A DNA stretch of 39,800 bases from an uncultured Marinoscillum sp. (GCA_902605755.1 CACLDR010000015.1:1-39800), one strand, 5' to 3'; counted from the stretch's first letter, positions 8,974-17,771 are shown. Translations and numbers: made by a program. The notes: generated by a model from the sequence alone, not told the origin.

Positions 8974-11589
8974 ATGATTAAAAGAATTATTATCATATCG
9001 CCAATATTTATTGCCTTGCTTGTTTCGGGACAGGTTATAGTAACTACAGAGGAAAGCCCATTGATAAAAATGGCTGCAAAGGAGGTTAGGAGGTATACTT
9101 ACATTAGGACGGGCAAATTATTGAATTTCAAATATGATATAAAAAAAGGTGACCAAGCGATAGTAGTTGGCACCCATGATGCGGTGGCTATTCGGGAATT
9201 CACAAAATTACGTGCTCCGAAAGGAGGATTCTTTATAAAGTCTATTGACTTTAAATATGGAAAAGTTATACTTATCTCAGGGGATACAGAAGTCAGTACG
9301 CTTTATGCGGCTTATCGTTTTGCGGAGCACCTTGGGTGTCGATTTTACTTCCATGGAGATGTTATTCCAGATCAAAAAATTGATTTGACTTTAATGGATT
9401 TTGATGAGCAAGGTCAACCAACTACTAAAAATGGACGACAATGGCAGACAAGGGGGATTCAACCCTTTCAAAACTTCCCAGCTGGATCTGTCATGTGGGG
9501 TGTTGAAGATTGGAAAATGCATATCGCCCAATTACCAAAAATGGGGATGAACTTCATAGGTCTTCATACCTACATGTCGGATCCCGAGGATGATCATGTC
9601 GGAGATTATGGTCCCAACCTCAATGTTTGGATCGGTCACGAAAATGATCTTAATACGGATGGAACAGTTGATTTTGCCTATGATGCCACATTTTTTCATA
9701 CCCATCAGCAAATCATTGGATGGGGAAAGACAAATACTTCCGAGCTCAGAGGAGGAGCCAACCAGCTATTTCCCTCTGACGGATATCCCTCCGAGATCAT
9801 CGGTGAATCCTATCATACCGACCAAAGTGGGTATAGACGTTCTTTTAACGAGGCAGGTACACTTTTCAAAAATGTATTTACCTATGCCAATCTGCTGGGT
9901 GTCACTACAGCTACTGGCGTGGAACTACCCTTAGGTCGAGATAAAGAATCTGGTTCAGATGATTTGGTCAATGGCGTTCCGGATGTATTGCAAGATCGCC
10001 TTATTAACAAATATGGGTTAGACCCGATATCGGATGAGGCATCAAAAGCATTATATCGGGGCATTTACCGATGGCTGACCAATAATCAGATTCCTTTGGA
10101 TTATTTCTGGATTTGGACGACTGAAATCTGGATGCCCTGGGGCGGGGCTGGACGTGATTCTGAACGCATAAACGCAGCGAAAGATAATCTTAAAATAGCC
10201 GTAGAAGCATGGGAGGAAATGGAAGAGAAACCCTTTGATCGATTTGCACTTGGAGGTTGGGCATTCGGAGCACAAGGTAATCCAGACGTTTTTGGTGAGA
10301 TTCTTCCAAGTAATGAAGATGCTTATTCTTTCATGAATCCACCCTACAATATGAAAGGGCGACATATGAGGACTGAGGAATGGATCGATCAGGTACCAAA
10401 AGAGCGTGTTAAATGGCCCTTTACCTGGATGGAGTATGATTATTCACTGGAACAACCTTCTTTCCATATGTATCGGGTACTGGAGGATGGACAAATAGCA
10501 TGGGAACAACATGCAGATGGGTTTATAGGAGAGTTTTGGCGTACTCGGATGATCAGCCCTCAGTTTGCCGCGGTAAAAGATTTGTCATGGGACTATTCGC
10601 GAACAGATATATCAATTATATCTGATCTTCCAATGAGTCATCACAATAGAAATAAAAAAATTGACGAAATCTATTTGGATTGGGCAATTCACGAATTTGG
10701 TAACAACGACGCGGCAAAACGAATAGCTTCCGACATGGCAGCATTTGAAAAGCCTGATGATAAGCGGTTTATGAATGTAACTAATTTTACGGAAGGGGCA
10801 GATGATATTTATTCTCAGGGTTATATCACAGGGGACGACTGGGGAAGTAACCATATTTGGGGAGCATGGGAGAATGAAGCTCCTAAACTAAATTGGATTG
10901 ATGAGTGGGAAGAATTAAGGAGTGCAATCGAAGGACAAGGTAATCTCGCCAGATTTGACTATTGGATGAATACCATGAAATCTTACCGTTTGATGGCTAA
11001 TATATCATCAGAAATCAATCAATATAAATCCAAAACAGAGAAAGGAGTATTGGAGAGTGCTGCTGTGCATCGTTCAAATTTAGCAAGGCTCTGGGAAAAA
11101 CTCATGAACTTTTTAGTTCAGCGAGTGCATGACGAGGTAGATTTAGGAGTCATCCTCAATTTACAGTGGCGGTCATGGGATAATTGGATTGTTGGCAAAT
11201 ATGACAAGGAATTTCTGAAGGAAGGTGGACAGTTACCTGCAGATCATGTTCCTTCTATGGCCTATCAGGGAGATGCTTTTATTACCTGTATGCCTATAAG
11301 GACACATATTTTGAATAAAGAAAATTATAAGGTCAAAGCACTTATAATTGGACAAGTGAGTGAAGTATTCATTCATTTTCGAAAGTTAGGTTCTTTTGAG
11401 TTTAAATCCCTACCCATGCTACATTTGAATAGAGGTGTTTATCAGATTCAACTTCCAGATCAAGAGGAAGATTTTGAATGGTATGTTACAGCCAAAACCG
11501 ATCTGGGAGACGTAGTTTATCCAGCTACAGCCCGATCAAATACTTCCTCTCAATATCAAACTGTTCTTGTATTAAACCAATCTTTGTGA
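8974..11589 (+). CDS. Large secreted putative glycoside hydrolase with alpha-glucuronidase-type N-terminal domain; catalytic family not recognised
   Basis: This 871-residue protein starts with a signal peptide (about residues 1-18, then GQVIVTTEE). Residues 20-145 resemble the alpha/beta N-terminal domain of GH67, GH115 and GH20 enzymes: MAAKEVRRYTYIRTG, IVVGTHD, GDTEVSTLYAAYRFAEHLGC. A long Trp/Tyr-rich region follows, consistent with a TIM-barrel: LPKMGMNFIGLHTYM, IWTTEIWMPWGG, GGWAFGAQGNPDVFG, PFTWMEYDYS. Then come a helical segment (about 580-760) and a C-terminal beta-sandwich (about 770-871, ending in ARSNTSSQYQT). I do not see the GH115 or GH67 catalytic signatures. Acidic residues in TTEIW and WMEYDY are candidates only. 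The operon context (esterase one base upstream, GH32 overlapping downstream) argues for a glycan-active enzyme. Confidence 0.75.
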   Translation: MIKRIIIISPIFIALLVSGQVIVTTEESPLIKMAAKEVRRYTYIRTGKLLNFKYDIKKGDQAIVVGTHDAVAIREFTKLRAPKGGFFIKSIDFKYGKVILISGDTEVSTLYAAYRFAEHLGCRFYFHGDVIPDQKIDLTLMDFDEQGQPTTKNGRQWQTRGIQPFQNFPAGSVMWGVEDWKMHIAQLPKMGMNFIGLHTYMSDPEDDHVGDYGPNLNVWIGHENDLNTDGTVDFAYDATFFHTHQQIIGWGKTNTSELRGGANQLFPSDGYPSEIIGESYHTDQSGYRRSFNEAGTLFKNVFTYANLLGVTTATGVELPLGRDKESGSDDLVNGVPDVLQDRLINKYGLDPISDEASKALYRGIYRWLTNNQIPLDYFWIWTTEIWMPWGGAGRDSERINAAKDNLKIAVEAWEEMEEKPFDRFALGGWAFGAQGNPDVFGEILPSNEDAYSFMNPPYNMKGRHMRTEEWIDQVPKERVKWPFTWMEYDYSLEQPSFHMYRVLEDGQIAWEQHADGFIGEFWRTRMISPQFAAVKDLSWDYSRTDISIISDLPMSHHNRNKKIDEIYLDWAIHEFGNNDAAKRIASDMAAFEKPDDKRFMNVTNFTEGADDIYSQGYITGDDWGSNHIWGAWENEAPKLNWIDEWEELRSAIEGQGNLARFDYWMNTMKSYRLMANISSEINQYKSKTEKGVLESAAVHRSNLARLWEKLMNFLVQRVHDEVDLGVILNLQWRSWDNWIVGKYDKEFLKEGGQLPADHVPSMAYQGDAFITCMPIRTHILNKENYKVKALIIGQVSEVFIHFRKLGSFEFKSLPMLHLNRGVYQIQLPDQEEDFEWYVTAKTDLGDVVYPATARSNTSSQYQTVLVLNQSL

Positions 11590-13766
11590 TATATAAATTT
11601 GATTTGAGCAATATCGTATTACCTATTGTTGTACTTATAGTTTTGTCATGTAGTCAATCTCATGAGCCAATTGTCATTGCCACATTTGATCATTCTTTTG
11701 AGAAATGGATCAAGGAAGGGAAAGCATTTGGTGAGGGGCCAGTAAAGGAAACTATGGGATATTATGGTGAGGCACATCTGTCAAGCCTCAATGAGCTTGA
11801 TGAGCCATCCACTGGTAGATTGACTTCTCCGGAATTCAGAATAGAAAGAAGTTACATACACTTTTTGCTTGGTGCCCGAGAGATAGATTTCATGAATGAA
11901 AGAGGTGACATGTCCATTGAGTTACTACTAAATGGTGAAGTAGTCAGGTCAAAAAAACCCGAAGAATTTCACGCTATGTTTCATTCTGGGTGGAATGTCT
12001 CAAAATTTAAAGGTAAAATGGTCCAAATAAGAATAATAGATGAAGATAATCGACCTTTTGTTTATTTCGATGTGGATCATATTGTACAAAATGACATTCC
12101 TATAGAGGGTATTTTGGTGGAACGAATCATTAAGTTGAGTTCAAGCACCATCAATATTCCAATCAAGGAAAATGCGCCTCGGTATTATTTTGAGATTCAT
12201 GCTGATAGTGGATTAATTAGAGCCTTTGATGCGTCCATTGCACCAAATGATGACATTGATTTCTGGGTGAAACATGATTTGTACGAATGGTCTGGTGAAC
12301 AGATTAAGGTAAGAACATATCAATACTTTGAAAAAAAGCCACAGATACTTAAAAACCTTGTTGTAAGTGATGGTATTGTCGATTCTGATAATTTGTATAA
12401 AGAAAATCTCAGACCTCAATTTCATTTTACTGCCAAGCGAGGCTGGCTTAATGATCCTAACGGACTAGTTTTTCATGAAGGTGAGTATCACTTGTTTTAT
12501 CAGGCGAATCCTTATGGAAATGATTATGGAAGAAATGATTATAATAAGACCTGGGGCCATGCGGTTAGCGAGGATCTGATTCATTGGAAGGAATTGCCTG
12601 CGGCAATTAATCCTGATCATCTTGGGTCGATTTACTCAGGCTCGTCCGTTGTTGATCATAACAACAGTACCGGATTCGGCTTGCAGCAAAACCTTGCATT
12701 GGTTGCGCTTTATACCTCGGCTGGAACTCGCAACCGCTGGTCTTTGGGAAAACCTTTTACCCAGTCAGTTGCATATAGTTTAGATGATGGAAGGACCTTT
12801 ACCAAGTATGAAGGTAATCCAGTATTCGCAAATATTGGATACATTAACAGAGATCCAAAAGCATTTTGGTACGATCCTGGTCAGCATTGGGTGATTTTGT
12901 TGTATTTGGATCATGGTGCATTTGTATTTTTCACCTCTGAGAATCTCACCGAATGGAAAGAACAAAGTACCATTGAAATTGAAGATCTTGGTATTTCTGT
13001 AGTATCGGAATTTGAAGACTGTCCGGAACTTTTTGAATTGCCAATTGATGGGAATTTAGAAAATACAAAATGGGTGTTCTATGCCGGATCAGGTGATTAT
13101 GTTTTGGGTGATTTTGATGGTAAAAAATTTATTCCTGAAATGGGGTTACTAAAATATAACTACGGTGATTGTTTTTATGCTTCTCAGACTTTTAATAACG
13201 TCCCCGTGGAAGATGGTCGCAGGATTCAGATGGCGTGGGGTACAGTAGACTTTCCAGAGATGCCATTTAATCAGATGATGACATTCCCTGTCTCATTGAC
13301 TTTAAGAAATACAATAAATGGACTAAGGATGTTTGCAAATCCAGTTAATGAAATTGAGAAACTGTATGACTCAATAAAATCCTATAAAAACATTCATTCT
13401 CAACCAGGGGAGGATTTACTCGAGGGCTTTAATAATGGCGCATATGATATATCGATGAATGTATCATCAAGTTCAAAGGGTAATATCATATTCGAGGCGA
13501 ATGGAAGAAAAATTAACTTCGATTTAGATCGGCAAATGATCACCAGCGAAGATTTGGAAATTGATTATCAAAGTAAAGATACTGAAATGAATGCTCGATT
13601 ATTGGTCGACAAAAAGTCCATCGAAGTGTACCTGAATGATGGTGAAATTTATATACCTTTAAAAATTGATGGCAAAATCGAGTCTGAGTCAATTTCATTG
13701 ACATCAGATACGCTTGTACATGTTCAAGAATTGAAAATACGAATACTTCGATCAATATGGAACTAA
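11586..13766 (+). CDS. GH32 family glycoside hydrolase with two N-terminal beta domains, lipoprotein
   Basis: The frame is open upstream to ATG 11478, but that start adds a charged, non-signal extension inside the previous gene. GTG 11586 overlaps the preceding stop as GTGA and gives a 726-residue lipoprotein: hydrophobic IVLPIVVLIV then lipobox VLSC, Cys22. Domains in order are a beta-sandwich found before GH32 propellers (about 28-175; GEGPVKETMGYYGEAHL, LTSPEFRI, YIHFLLGA), a DUF4980-like domain (about 180-255), the GH32 propeller (from RPQFHFTAKRGWLNDPNG; nucleophile Asp290, RDPK Asp423) and a C-terminal sandwich (KKSIEVYLND). The acid/base motif reads EDCPELFEL with Asp478 just before Cys, where characterised GH32 enzymes have Glu. 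Likely a beta-fructosidase-type exo- or endo-enzyme on the cell surface; the Asp leaves activity open. Confidence 0.9.
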   Translation: MIYKFDLSNIVLPIVVLIVLSCSQSHEPIVIATFDHSFEKWIKEGKAFGEGPVKETMGYYGEAHLSSLNELDEPSTGRLTSPEFRIERSYIHFLLGAREIDFMNERGDMSIELLLNGEVVRSKKPEEFHAMFHSGWNVSKFKGKMVQIRIIDEDNRPFVYFDVDHIVQNDIPIEGILVERIIKLSSSTINIPIKENAPRYYFEIHADSGLIRAFDASIAPNDDIDFWVKHDLYEWSGEQIKVRTYQYFEKKPQILKNLVVSDGIVDSDNLYKENLRPQFHFTAKRGWLNDPNGLVFHEGEYHLFYQANPYGNDYGRNDYNKTWGHAVSEDLIHWKELPAAINPDHLGSIYSGSSVVDHNNSTGFGLQQNLALVALYTSAGTRNRWSLGKPFTQSVAYSLDDGRTFTKYEGNPVFANIGYINRDPKAFWYDPGQHWVILLYLDHGAFVFFTSENLTEWKEQSTIEIEDLGISVVSEFEDCPELFELPIDGNLENTKWVFYAGSGDYVLGDFDGKKFIPEMGLLKYNYGDCFYASQTFNNVPVEDGRRIQMAWGTVDFPEMPFNQMMTFPVSLTLRNTINGLRMFANPVNEIEKLYDSIKSYKNIHSQPGEDLLEGFNNGAYDISMNVSSSSKGNIIFEANGRKINFDLDRQMITSEDLEIDYQSKDTEMNARLLVDKKSIEVYLNDGEIYIPLKIDGKIESESISLTSDTLVHVQELKIRILRSIWN

Positions 13767-13797
13767 AATTGATGATGCCAAGAAAAAAAGAAGATTT

Positions 13798-14214
13798 ATG
13801 AAATTAAAATTTATTATTATATTGATCTCAATCAATACATTTGTTAGTTGTAATTACGAAAAAAAAATGAAAGGAGAAATAGTAACTAAACGTGTAGGTA
13901 TGGTGATTAAGCTAAAAGAAGAAAGTTTAGCTGAGTATAAAAAGCTTCATGCCGATAGTACTTCCGGAGTCCGTGACCTGCTAATGAAATATAATCTGCA
14001 TAATTTTTCAATCTTTCTTACTCGGCTTGAAGATGGAAATTATTATGAATTTGGATATTATGAATATACAGGTGAAGACTTTGATAGGGATATGAGGGCA
14101 CTTTCAGAAGAACCTCGAAATATTGAATGGTTAAAGATTTGTGATCCGATGCAGGAGCCAATAGGGGAAGCAAAAGGTTGGAAGGAAATGGAAACTGTTT
14201 ACTTTAATCCATAA
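13798..14214 (+). CDS. rhaM: L-rhamnose mutarotase family lipoprotein
   Basis: This 138-residue protein belongs to the RhaM family, which interconverts alpha and beta anomers of L-rhamnose and related 6-deoxysugars. Tyr47 and His51 (EYKKLH) match the spacing of the catalytic Tyr18/His22 of E. coli RhaM (EYQRRH). NFSIFLTRLEDGNYYEFGYYEY and the C-terminal WKEMETVYFNP also follow the family. Unlike the roughly 104-residue cytosolic enzyme, it carries a lipobox (TFVSC, Cys18), so it is probably anchored outside the cytoplasm. It is the last gene of the operon, 31 bases after the GH32 gene, and hints that the target glycan contains rhamnose or another deoxysugar. No clear terminator follows. Confidence 0.85.
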   Translation: MKLKFIIILISINTFVSCNYEKKMKGEIVTKRVGMVIKLKEESLAEYKKLHADSTSGVRDLLMKYNLHNFSIFLTRLEDGNYYEFGYYEYTGEDFDRDMRALSEEPRNIEWLKICDPMQEPIGEAKGWKEMETVYFNP

Positions 14215-14552
14215 GTGTTGAATGAATCAACGAAAATGATGATTAAGATAATATTGAATGCTGTAAAAATTATGTGGTGTTCGTAATCTTGATTTGTTGT
14301 GTAAATATCTAATAATTACATTTTTATTGGGGTTCGAGTTCTTGAATGTTTCAATAATTCTGGCGCAATAGTGAATCGTTTTTGTAGAACTGGGAGGCAA
14401 ATTACTGCACAATTTGATTTTTCTTAGCTCATTAGCCCAATGAACACTTGAAGACTATCAAGGATCAAATAATTGGATGTTGAATAATACATTGTGATTA
14501 ATTTTGGTTATTTAAAGCTTTAATTTTATTTACTCAGCGAATTATTCTCATC
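14215..14552. other. Gene-free interval between the glycan operon and the BspA-like gene
   Basis: No convincing gene, RNA or terminator is visible in these 338 bases. Its right end (about 14495-14560, ATTTTGGTTATTTAAAGCT then GAATTATTCTCATCC) loosely matches the DNA just upstream of the broken lipoprotein at 18723-18893, suggesting a further degraded copy of the repeated lipoprotein region described below. Confidence 0.4.
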
Positions 14553-15209
14553 CTAATCTAAATCATCTACTGAACAGCCGATAAAATTAGGTTTGGGTTC
14601 GATCCAAGCGATTGCATCTTTGCTGAAGTTTTCGCAATCCGAAACATTGCTCACGTCCCATGAATTGATGTTTTGGTTAAAAGATTTCGCGCCCGCAAAC
14701 ATACTGTTCATGTTTGTAACATTGCTTACATCCCAAAAACTAATATTTTGGTTAAATCCATCGGCTAAATAGAACATATGAGATGTATTGGTTACATTAC
14801 TCAAGTCCCAAGAGCTAATATCCTGATTAAAATAGGGGAAAGATCTTTTTGTAAAATTGATATGACTCAAGTTAGTAATTCTCGTGGTCACAACATAGGT
14901 CATATTTTCATCATTCAGCACCATTTGGTATAGAATTACTGAATCAACAACCACATAGCTAAATTCACCTAATTCATATGATTTTCCGATTACCGCATTA
15001 TCCGAAGCTTTGATCGTGACACCATTTTCGGCTAAGTAAATAGGTGATTTTTTAGTTCTAATAATTGTATTTTCATTTGTAGAATCAGCATCAGCAATTT
15101 TAGTATCATTATCTGTTAAAGGATCTATACTTTTCTCATTACAATTAATGAAAACCATAACTGAATAGACAATACTTAATAATATGAGGTTTTTAAATTG
15201 ATTTTTGAT
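14553..15209 (-). CDS. BspA-like (DUF285 repeat) lipoprotein with apparent loss of its ATG start
   Basis: The C-terminal half carries the BspA/DUF285 surface repeat: three copies around FNQDISSWDLSNVTNTSHMF, FNQNISFWDVSNVTNMNSMF and FNQNINSWDVSNVSDCENF, each about 25 residues, then KPNFIGC. Such repeats occur in surface adhesion or binding proteins. The first ATG (15158) lies inside a lipoprotein signal sequence: the frame stays open upstream and encodes KNQFKNLILLSIVYSVMVFINC with a good lipobox. The codon where Met is expected is ATC (15207-15209), one base from ATG. Either an ATC start is used, which would be weak, or the gene is inactivated at initiation. With ATC the protein is 218 residues; most of the family is longer. 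Coordinates use the ATC. Confidence 0.65.
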   Translation of the reverse strand: MKNQFKNLILLSIVYSVMVFINCNEKSIDPLTDNDTKIADADSTNENTIIRTKKSPIYLAENGVTIKASDNAVIGKSYELGEFSYVVVDSVILYQMVLNDENMTYVVTTRITNLSHINFTKRSFPYFNQDISSWDLSNVTNTSHMFYLADGFNQNISFWDVSNVTNMNSMFAGAKSFNQNINSWDVSNVSDCENFSKDAIAWIEPKPNFIGCSVDDLD

Positions 15210-15244
15210 GGTTAATTGTTATTACAGATCAAAAATAATAAAAC

Positions 15245-15475
15245 TTCATTACCCTCGATGAATTCTTTCCCCCCAAATATATTGGTTTGGCACAATTTAA
15301 TTTTTTGTGAAGGTTTTAATTATGACAAAATAGCGAAGTTTCAATAGGAAAATTATCGATATACGGAGTAATGTTTGATATTGTTAAGTAAGAGATGAGA
15401 TACATAAGTCAAAGGAAACCCGAGGGGTTTGTGATATTGACGATCTTGAGAACAAAGTCTGTGAATAATGATATC
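15245..15475. repeat. Degraded copy A of a duplicated upstream region
   Basis: This stretch, upstream of the BspA-like gene, aligns by eye with 18933-19186, upstream of the broken lipoprotein. Matching blocks include ACCCTCGATGAATT / ACCCTTAGTGAATT, TATGACAAAATAG / TACGACAAAATCA, AGTTTCAATAGG / AGTTTCAATTAA, and TTGTGATATTGACGATCTTG / TTGTGACCTTGATGATCCTG. One frame of each encodes a CD(I/L)DD(L/P)E peptide, so the ancestor may have been coding, but both copies now contain stops and indels. I see no other gene in 15210-15696. Confidence 0.45.
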
Positions 15476-15696
15476 ATAAATGATTTAAAAACTTGGCTTC
15501 AAACCATTGCTCTTAGATTTTATTCATATCACAATGTTTCATCATCTGTGATACTGTTTCCATCGACGTAAAAAATAAGTTAGTGAAATTTTAATTCCTT
15601 TTTCTACTTTACCGCATTAGATTTAAGAATACTTTTTATTTAGTATTGGAGTTTCTTTTTTTTTTGCATAATCAACTTATTTTTACATTCTATTTT

Positions 15697-15782
15697 GCGC
15701 ATGTGACGGAACTGGTAGACGTGCTAGGTTGAGGGCCTAGTGGCTGATTATGGCCGTGGAGGTTCGATTCCTCTCGTGCGCA
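15697..15782 (+). tRNA. tRNA-Leu (anticodon GAG)
   Basis: The acceptor stem GCGCATG pairs with CGTGCGC (one G-U), followed by discriminator A. The D-arm contains GACGGAACTGGTAGACG, the anticodon stem CTAGG/CCTAG encloses loop TTGAGGG with anticodon GAG, a long variable arm (GGCTGATTATGGCC) marks a class II tRNA, and the T-loop is GTTCGATTC. CCA is not encoded (ACA follows). Confidence 0.97.
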
Positions 15783-15837
15783 CATCTTAGGCTTTGGGAA
15801 ATAGTTCTTTTTCCAAGGCCTTCTTATATTTTAGAGT

Positions 15838-16890
15838 ATGAAAATGAATATACCCCTTTTGAAAAAATTGTGTGAAACCCCAGGCACTTCTGGCTTTGAA
15901 TCTCAAATAAGAGATGTTATTGAAAAAGAAATACGGCCGTATTGCGATGAGATTTCCATTGACAATATGGGTAATTTGATCGCATTGGTCAAAGCTAAAA
16001 AAAGAGTGTCTCCTCAGAGAATTATGCTGACTGCTCATATGGACGAAATTGGCTTTATGGTGACAAATATTGATGATAATGGCTTTATTCGATTTCATAC
16101 ACTGGGAGGATTCGACCCTAAAACTCTTACCGCCCAACGTGTGGTGATCCATGGTAAGAAGTCAGTGATTGGAGTTATGGGTTCAAAACCTATTCATTTA
16201 ATTAAGTCAGAAGAAAGAAAAACAGAGTTGCAAATAGAAGATTTCTTTATTGATACTGGAATGTCTGTAGAAGAGGTAAAAAAAATCATAGCTGTGGGTG
16301 ATCCCATTACCCGAGAAAGAGAATTGATTGAAATGGGCAATTGTATAAATTGTAAATCGCTTGATAATAGGATATCAGTTTATGTATTGATTGAGGTGCT
16401 TAAGACGTTAAAGGAACCTCCAATAGATGTTTATGCTATATTTACAGTTCAAGAAGAGTTAGGATTACGTGGTGCCCAAGTAGCATCACATCAAATTGAT
16501 CCAGATTTTGGATTGGCCATAGATACTACCATTGCCTTTGATTTACCCGGCTCTCAAGATCATGAGAAAATAACATCACTTGGCAGTGGACCCGCAATTA
16601 AAATTATGGATGCTTCTACAATCTGCGATCCCAGAATGGTAAAGTATTTAAAACAAACAGCTAACGATGCCGCGATAAACTGGCAACCCGAGGTGCTTAC
16701 AGCAGGAGGAACTGACACTGCAAGATTACAACGCACTGGCAAACATGGAGCTATAGCAGGGGCTGTTTCCATTCCTACACGTCATTTGCATCAAGTTATA
16801 GAAATGTCACACAAGGAAGATGTTCTCAATACCATTTTATTAATAAACCAATTTCTCAAAAAAATAACTAGCTTCAATTGGAATAGGTGA
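15838..16890 (+). CDS. M42 family zinc aminopeptidase (glutamyl aminopeptidase/endoglucanase M type)
   Basis: This 350-residue cytosolic metallopeptidase removes N-terminal residues from peptides, usually as a large tetrahedral assembly. Di-metal ligands and catalytic residues follow the M42 pattern: His67 and Asp69 in TAHMDEIGF, Asp176 in KSLDNR, Glu206-Glu207 in VQEELGLRGA, Asp229 in AIDTT, and His318 in PTRHLH. The AGGTDTARLQRTGKHGA block is also typical. The homologous start MNIPLLKKLCETPGTSGFE suggests initiation at ATG 15838 or at ATG 15844 two codons later. It begins 55 bases after tRNA-Leu(GAG) and converges on the YqhA-type gene. Despite the common endoglucanase label, members are peptidases. 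Confidence 0.95.
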   Translation: MKMNIPLLKKLCETPGTSGFESQIRDVIEKEIRPYCDEISIDNMGNLIALVKAKKRVSPQRIMLTAHMDEIGFMVTNIDDNGFIRFHTLGGFDPKTLTAQRVVIHGKKSVIGVMGSKPIHLIKSEERKTELQIEDFFIDTGMSVEEVKKIIAVGDPITRERELIEMGNCINCKSLDNRISVYVLIEVLKTLKEPPIDVYAIFTVQEELGLRGAQVASHQIDPDFGLAIDTTIAFDLPGSQDHEKITSLGSGPAIKIMDASTICDPRMVKYLKQTANDAAINWQPEVLTAGGTDTARLQRTGKHGAIAGAVSIPTRHLHQVIEMSHKEDVLNTILLINQFLKKITSFNWNR

Positions 16891-16920
16891 AGCATGTTAT
16901 TTCAATTTTGCATTGATTTA

Positions 16921-17547
16921 TTACTTGTCAAAATCATATTTTAGCAGATTCTGTTCTTCCCTATCCTCTTTAGCCATTTTTGATTTCATCATATTCTTCT
17001 CATGTGCATAGCCATGGGTTATTTTTTCAGTTTGAGCTAATAATAATGCAGACAATATGAAGACTATATGAATGATAATTTCAATAATGATTCCCTCACT
17101 ACTTACTTTTGTCGCTGCCTCTCTATAATCAACAAAAGTTTTTAGAAGTTGAACACCTGTAATAGAGGCAAGTGAAGTTGCCAATTTTATTTTTAATTGT
17201 CCTGCATCTAAGTTATTTAACCAGAGGGGTTTGTCTTCATGTAAATCGACCTCCATGCGGCTCGTAAATATTGAGTATCCACCAATGGTAACAATAACTA
17301 AAAGATTCATCACCATTGATATATCTACAAGGTTCAAAACACTCAGCATCATCTCAGTTTCTTGCCATGGACCCGTTTTTGAACCGACAGGTTGATTTAA
17401 GAGCCTTGTAAACATGTTGTAGAGTTCATGAAAAAATACATAAAGATAAATGAATGAACCAAAAATCAATCCACCGTACATAGGAGCCTGCACCCAACGG
17501 CTCCAAAACATGAATCCTTCAAATAAGTTTTCTAATTTTTTTGACAT
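16921..17547 (-). CDS. YqhA-type (UPF0114/TIGR00645) integral membrane protein
   Basis: This 208-residue protein is a member of the UPF0114 family of unknown function. The N-terminus FEGFMFWSRWVQAPMYGGL, the middle SVLNLVDISMVMNLLVIVTIGGYSIF and the VDYREA region are family hallmarks. Four membrane segments can be placed at about residues 18-40, 72-98, 122-145 and 160-180. A charged tail (MMKSKMAKEDREEQN) ends the protein. It converges with the M42 gene, 30 bases apart, and is followed upstream by a 224-base AT-rich gap before tRNA-Leu(CAA). No functional context is evident. Confidence 0.9.
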   Translation of the reverse strand: MSKKLENLFEGFMFWSRWVQAPMYGGLIFGSFIYLYVFFHELYNMFTRLLNQPVGSKTGPWQETEMMLSVLNLVDISMVMNLLVIVTIGGYSIFTSRMEVDLHEDKPLWLNNLDAGQLKIKLATSLASITGVQLLKTFVDYREAATKVSSEGIIIEIIIHIVFILSALLLAQTEKITHGYAHEKNMMKSKMAKEDREEQNLLKYDFDK

Positions 17548-17771
17548 AAATACAAATGATGAACTAAATTTTGTGGAAAGATATACAAATTATTTTTTAA
17601 AGATTTCAGTTTAGAATATTAAAGAGCAGAAAAAATGAAGATCATTTACAGCAGGTGTTTTAATTCATTTTATTAATGATATTTCGTTATTCATTTGTGA
17701 ATAAAAATAAAATATTGAATAGTAATTTTTTGGGTTGGCATGATATTTAGATTATTTTACAATAATCAAAT

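Noticed and set aside
8974-11589. Naming the 871-residue protein as a GH115 or GH67 alpha-glucuronidase
   Set aside because: Only the N-terminal domain resembles those families; their catalytic signatures are not visible, so a family name would be unsupported.
14227-14412. A 61-codon minus-strand frame in the gap after rhaM
   Set aside because: No recognisable motif, hydrophobic pattern or homology; composition looks like noncoding sequence.
15661-15700. Bacteroidota promoter (TTTG / TAnnTTTG) upstream of tRNA-Leu(GAG)
   Set aside because: The nearest match (TATTTTG) is one base short of the consensus and overlaps the mature tRNA end.
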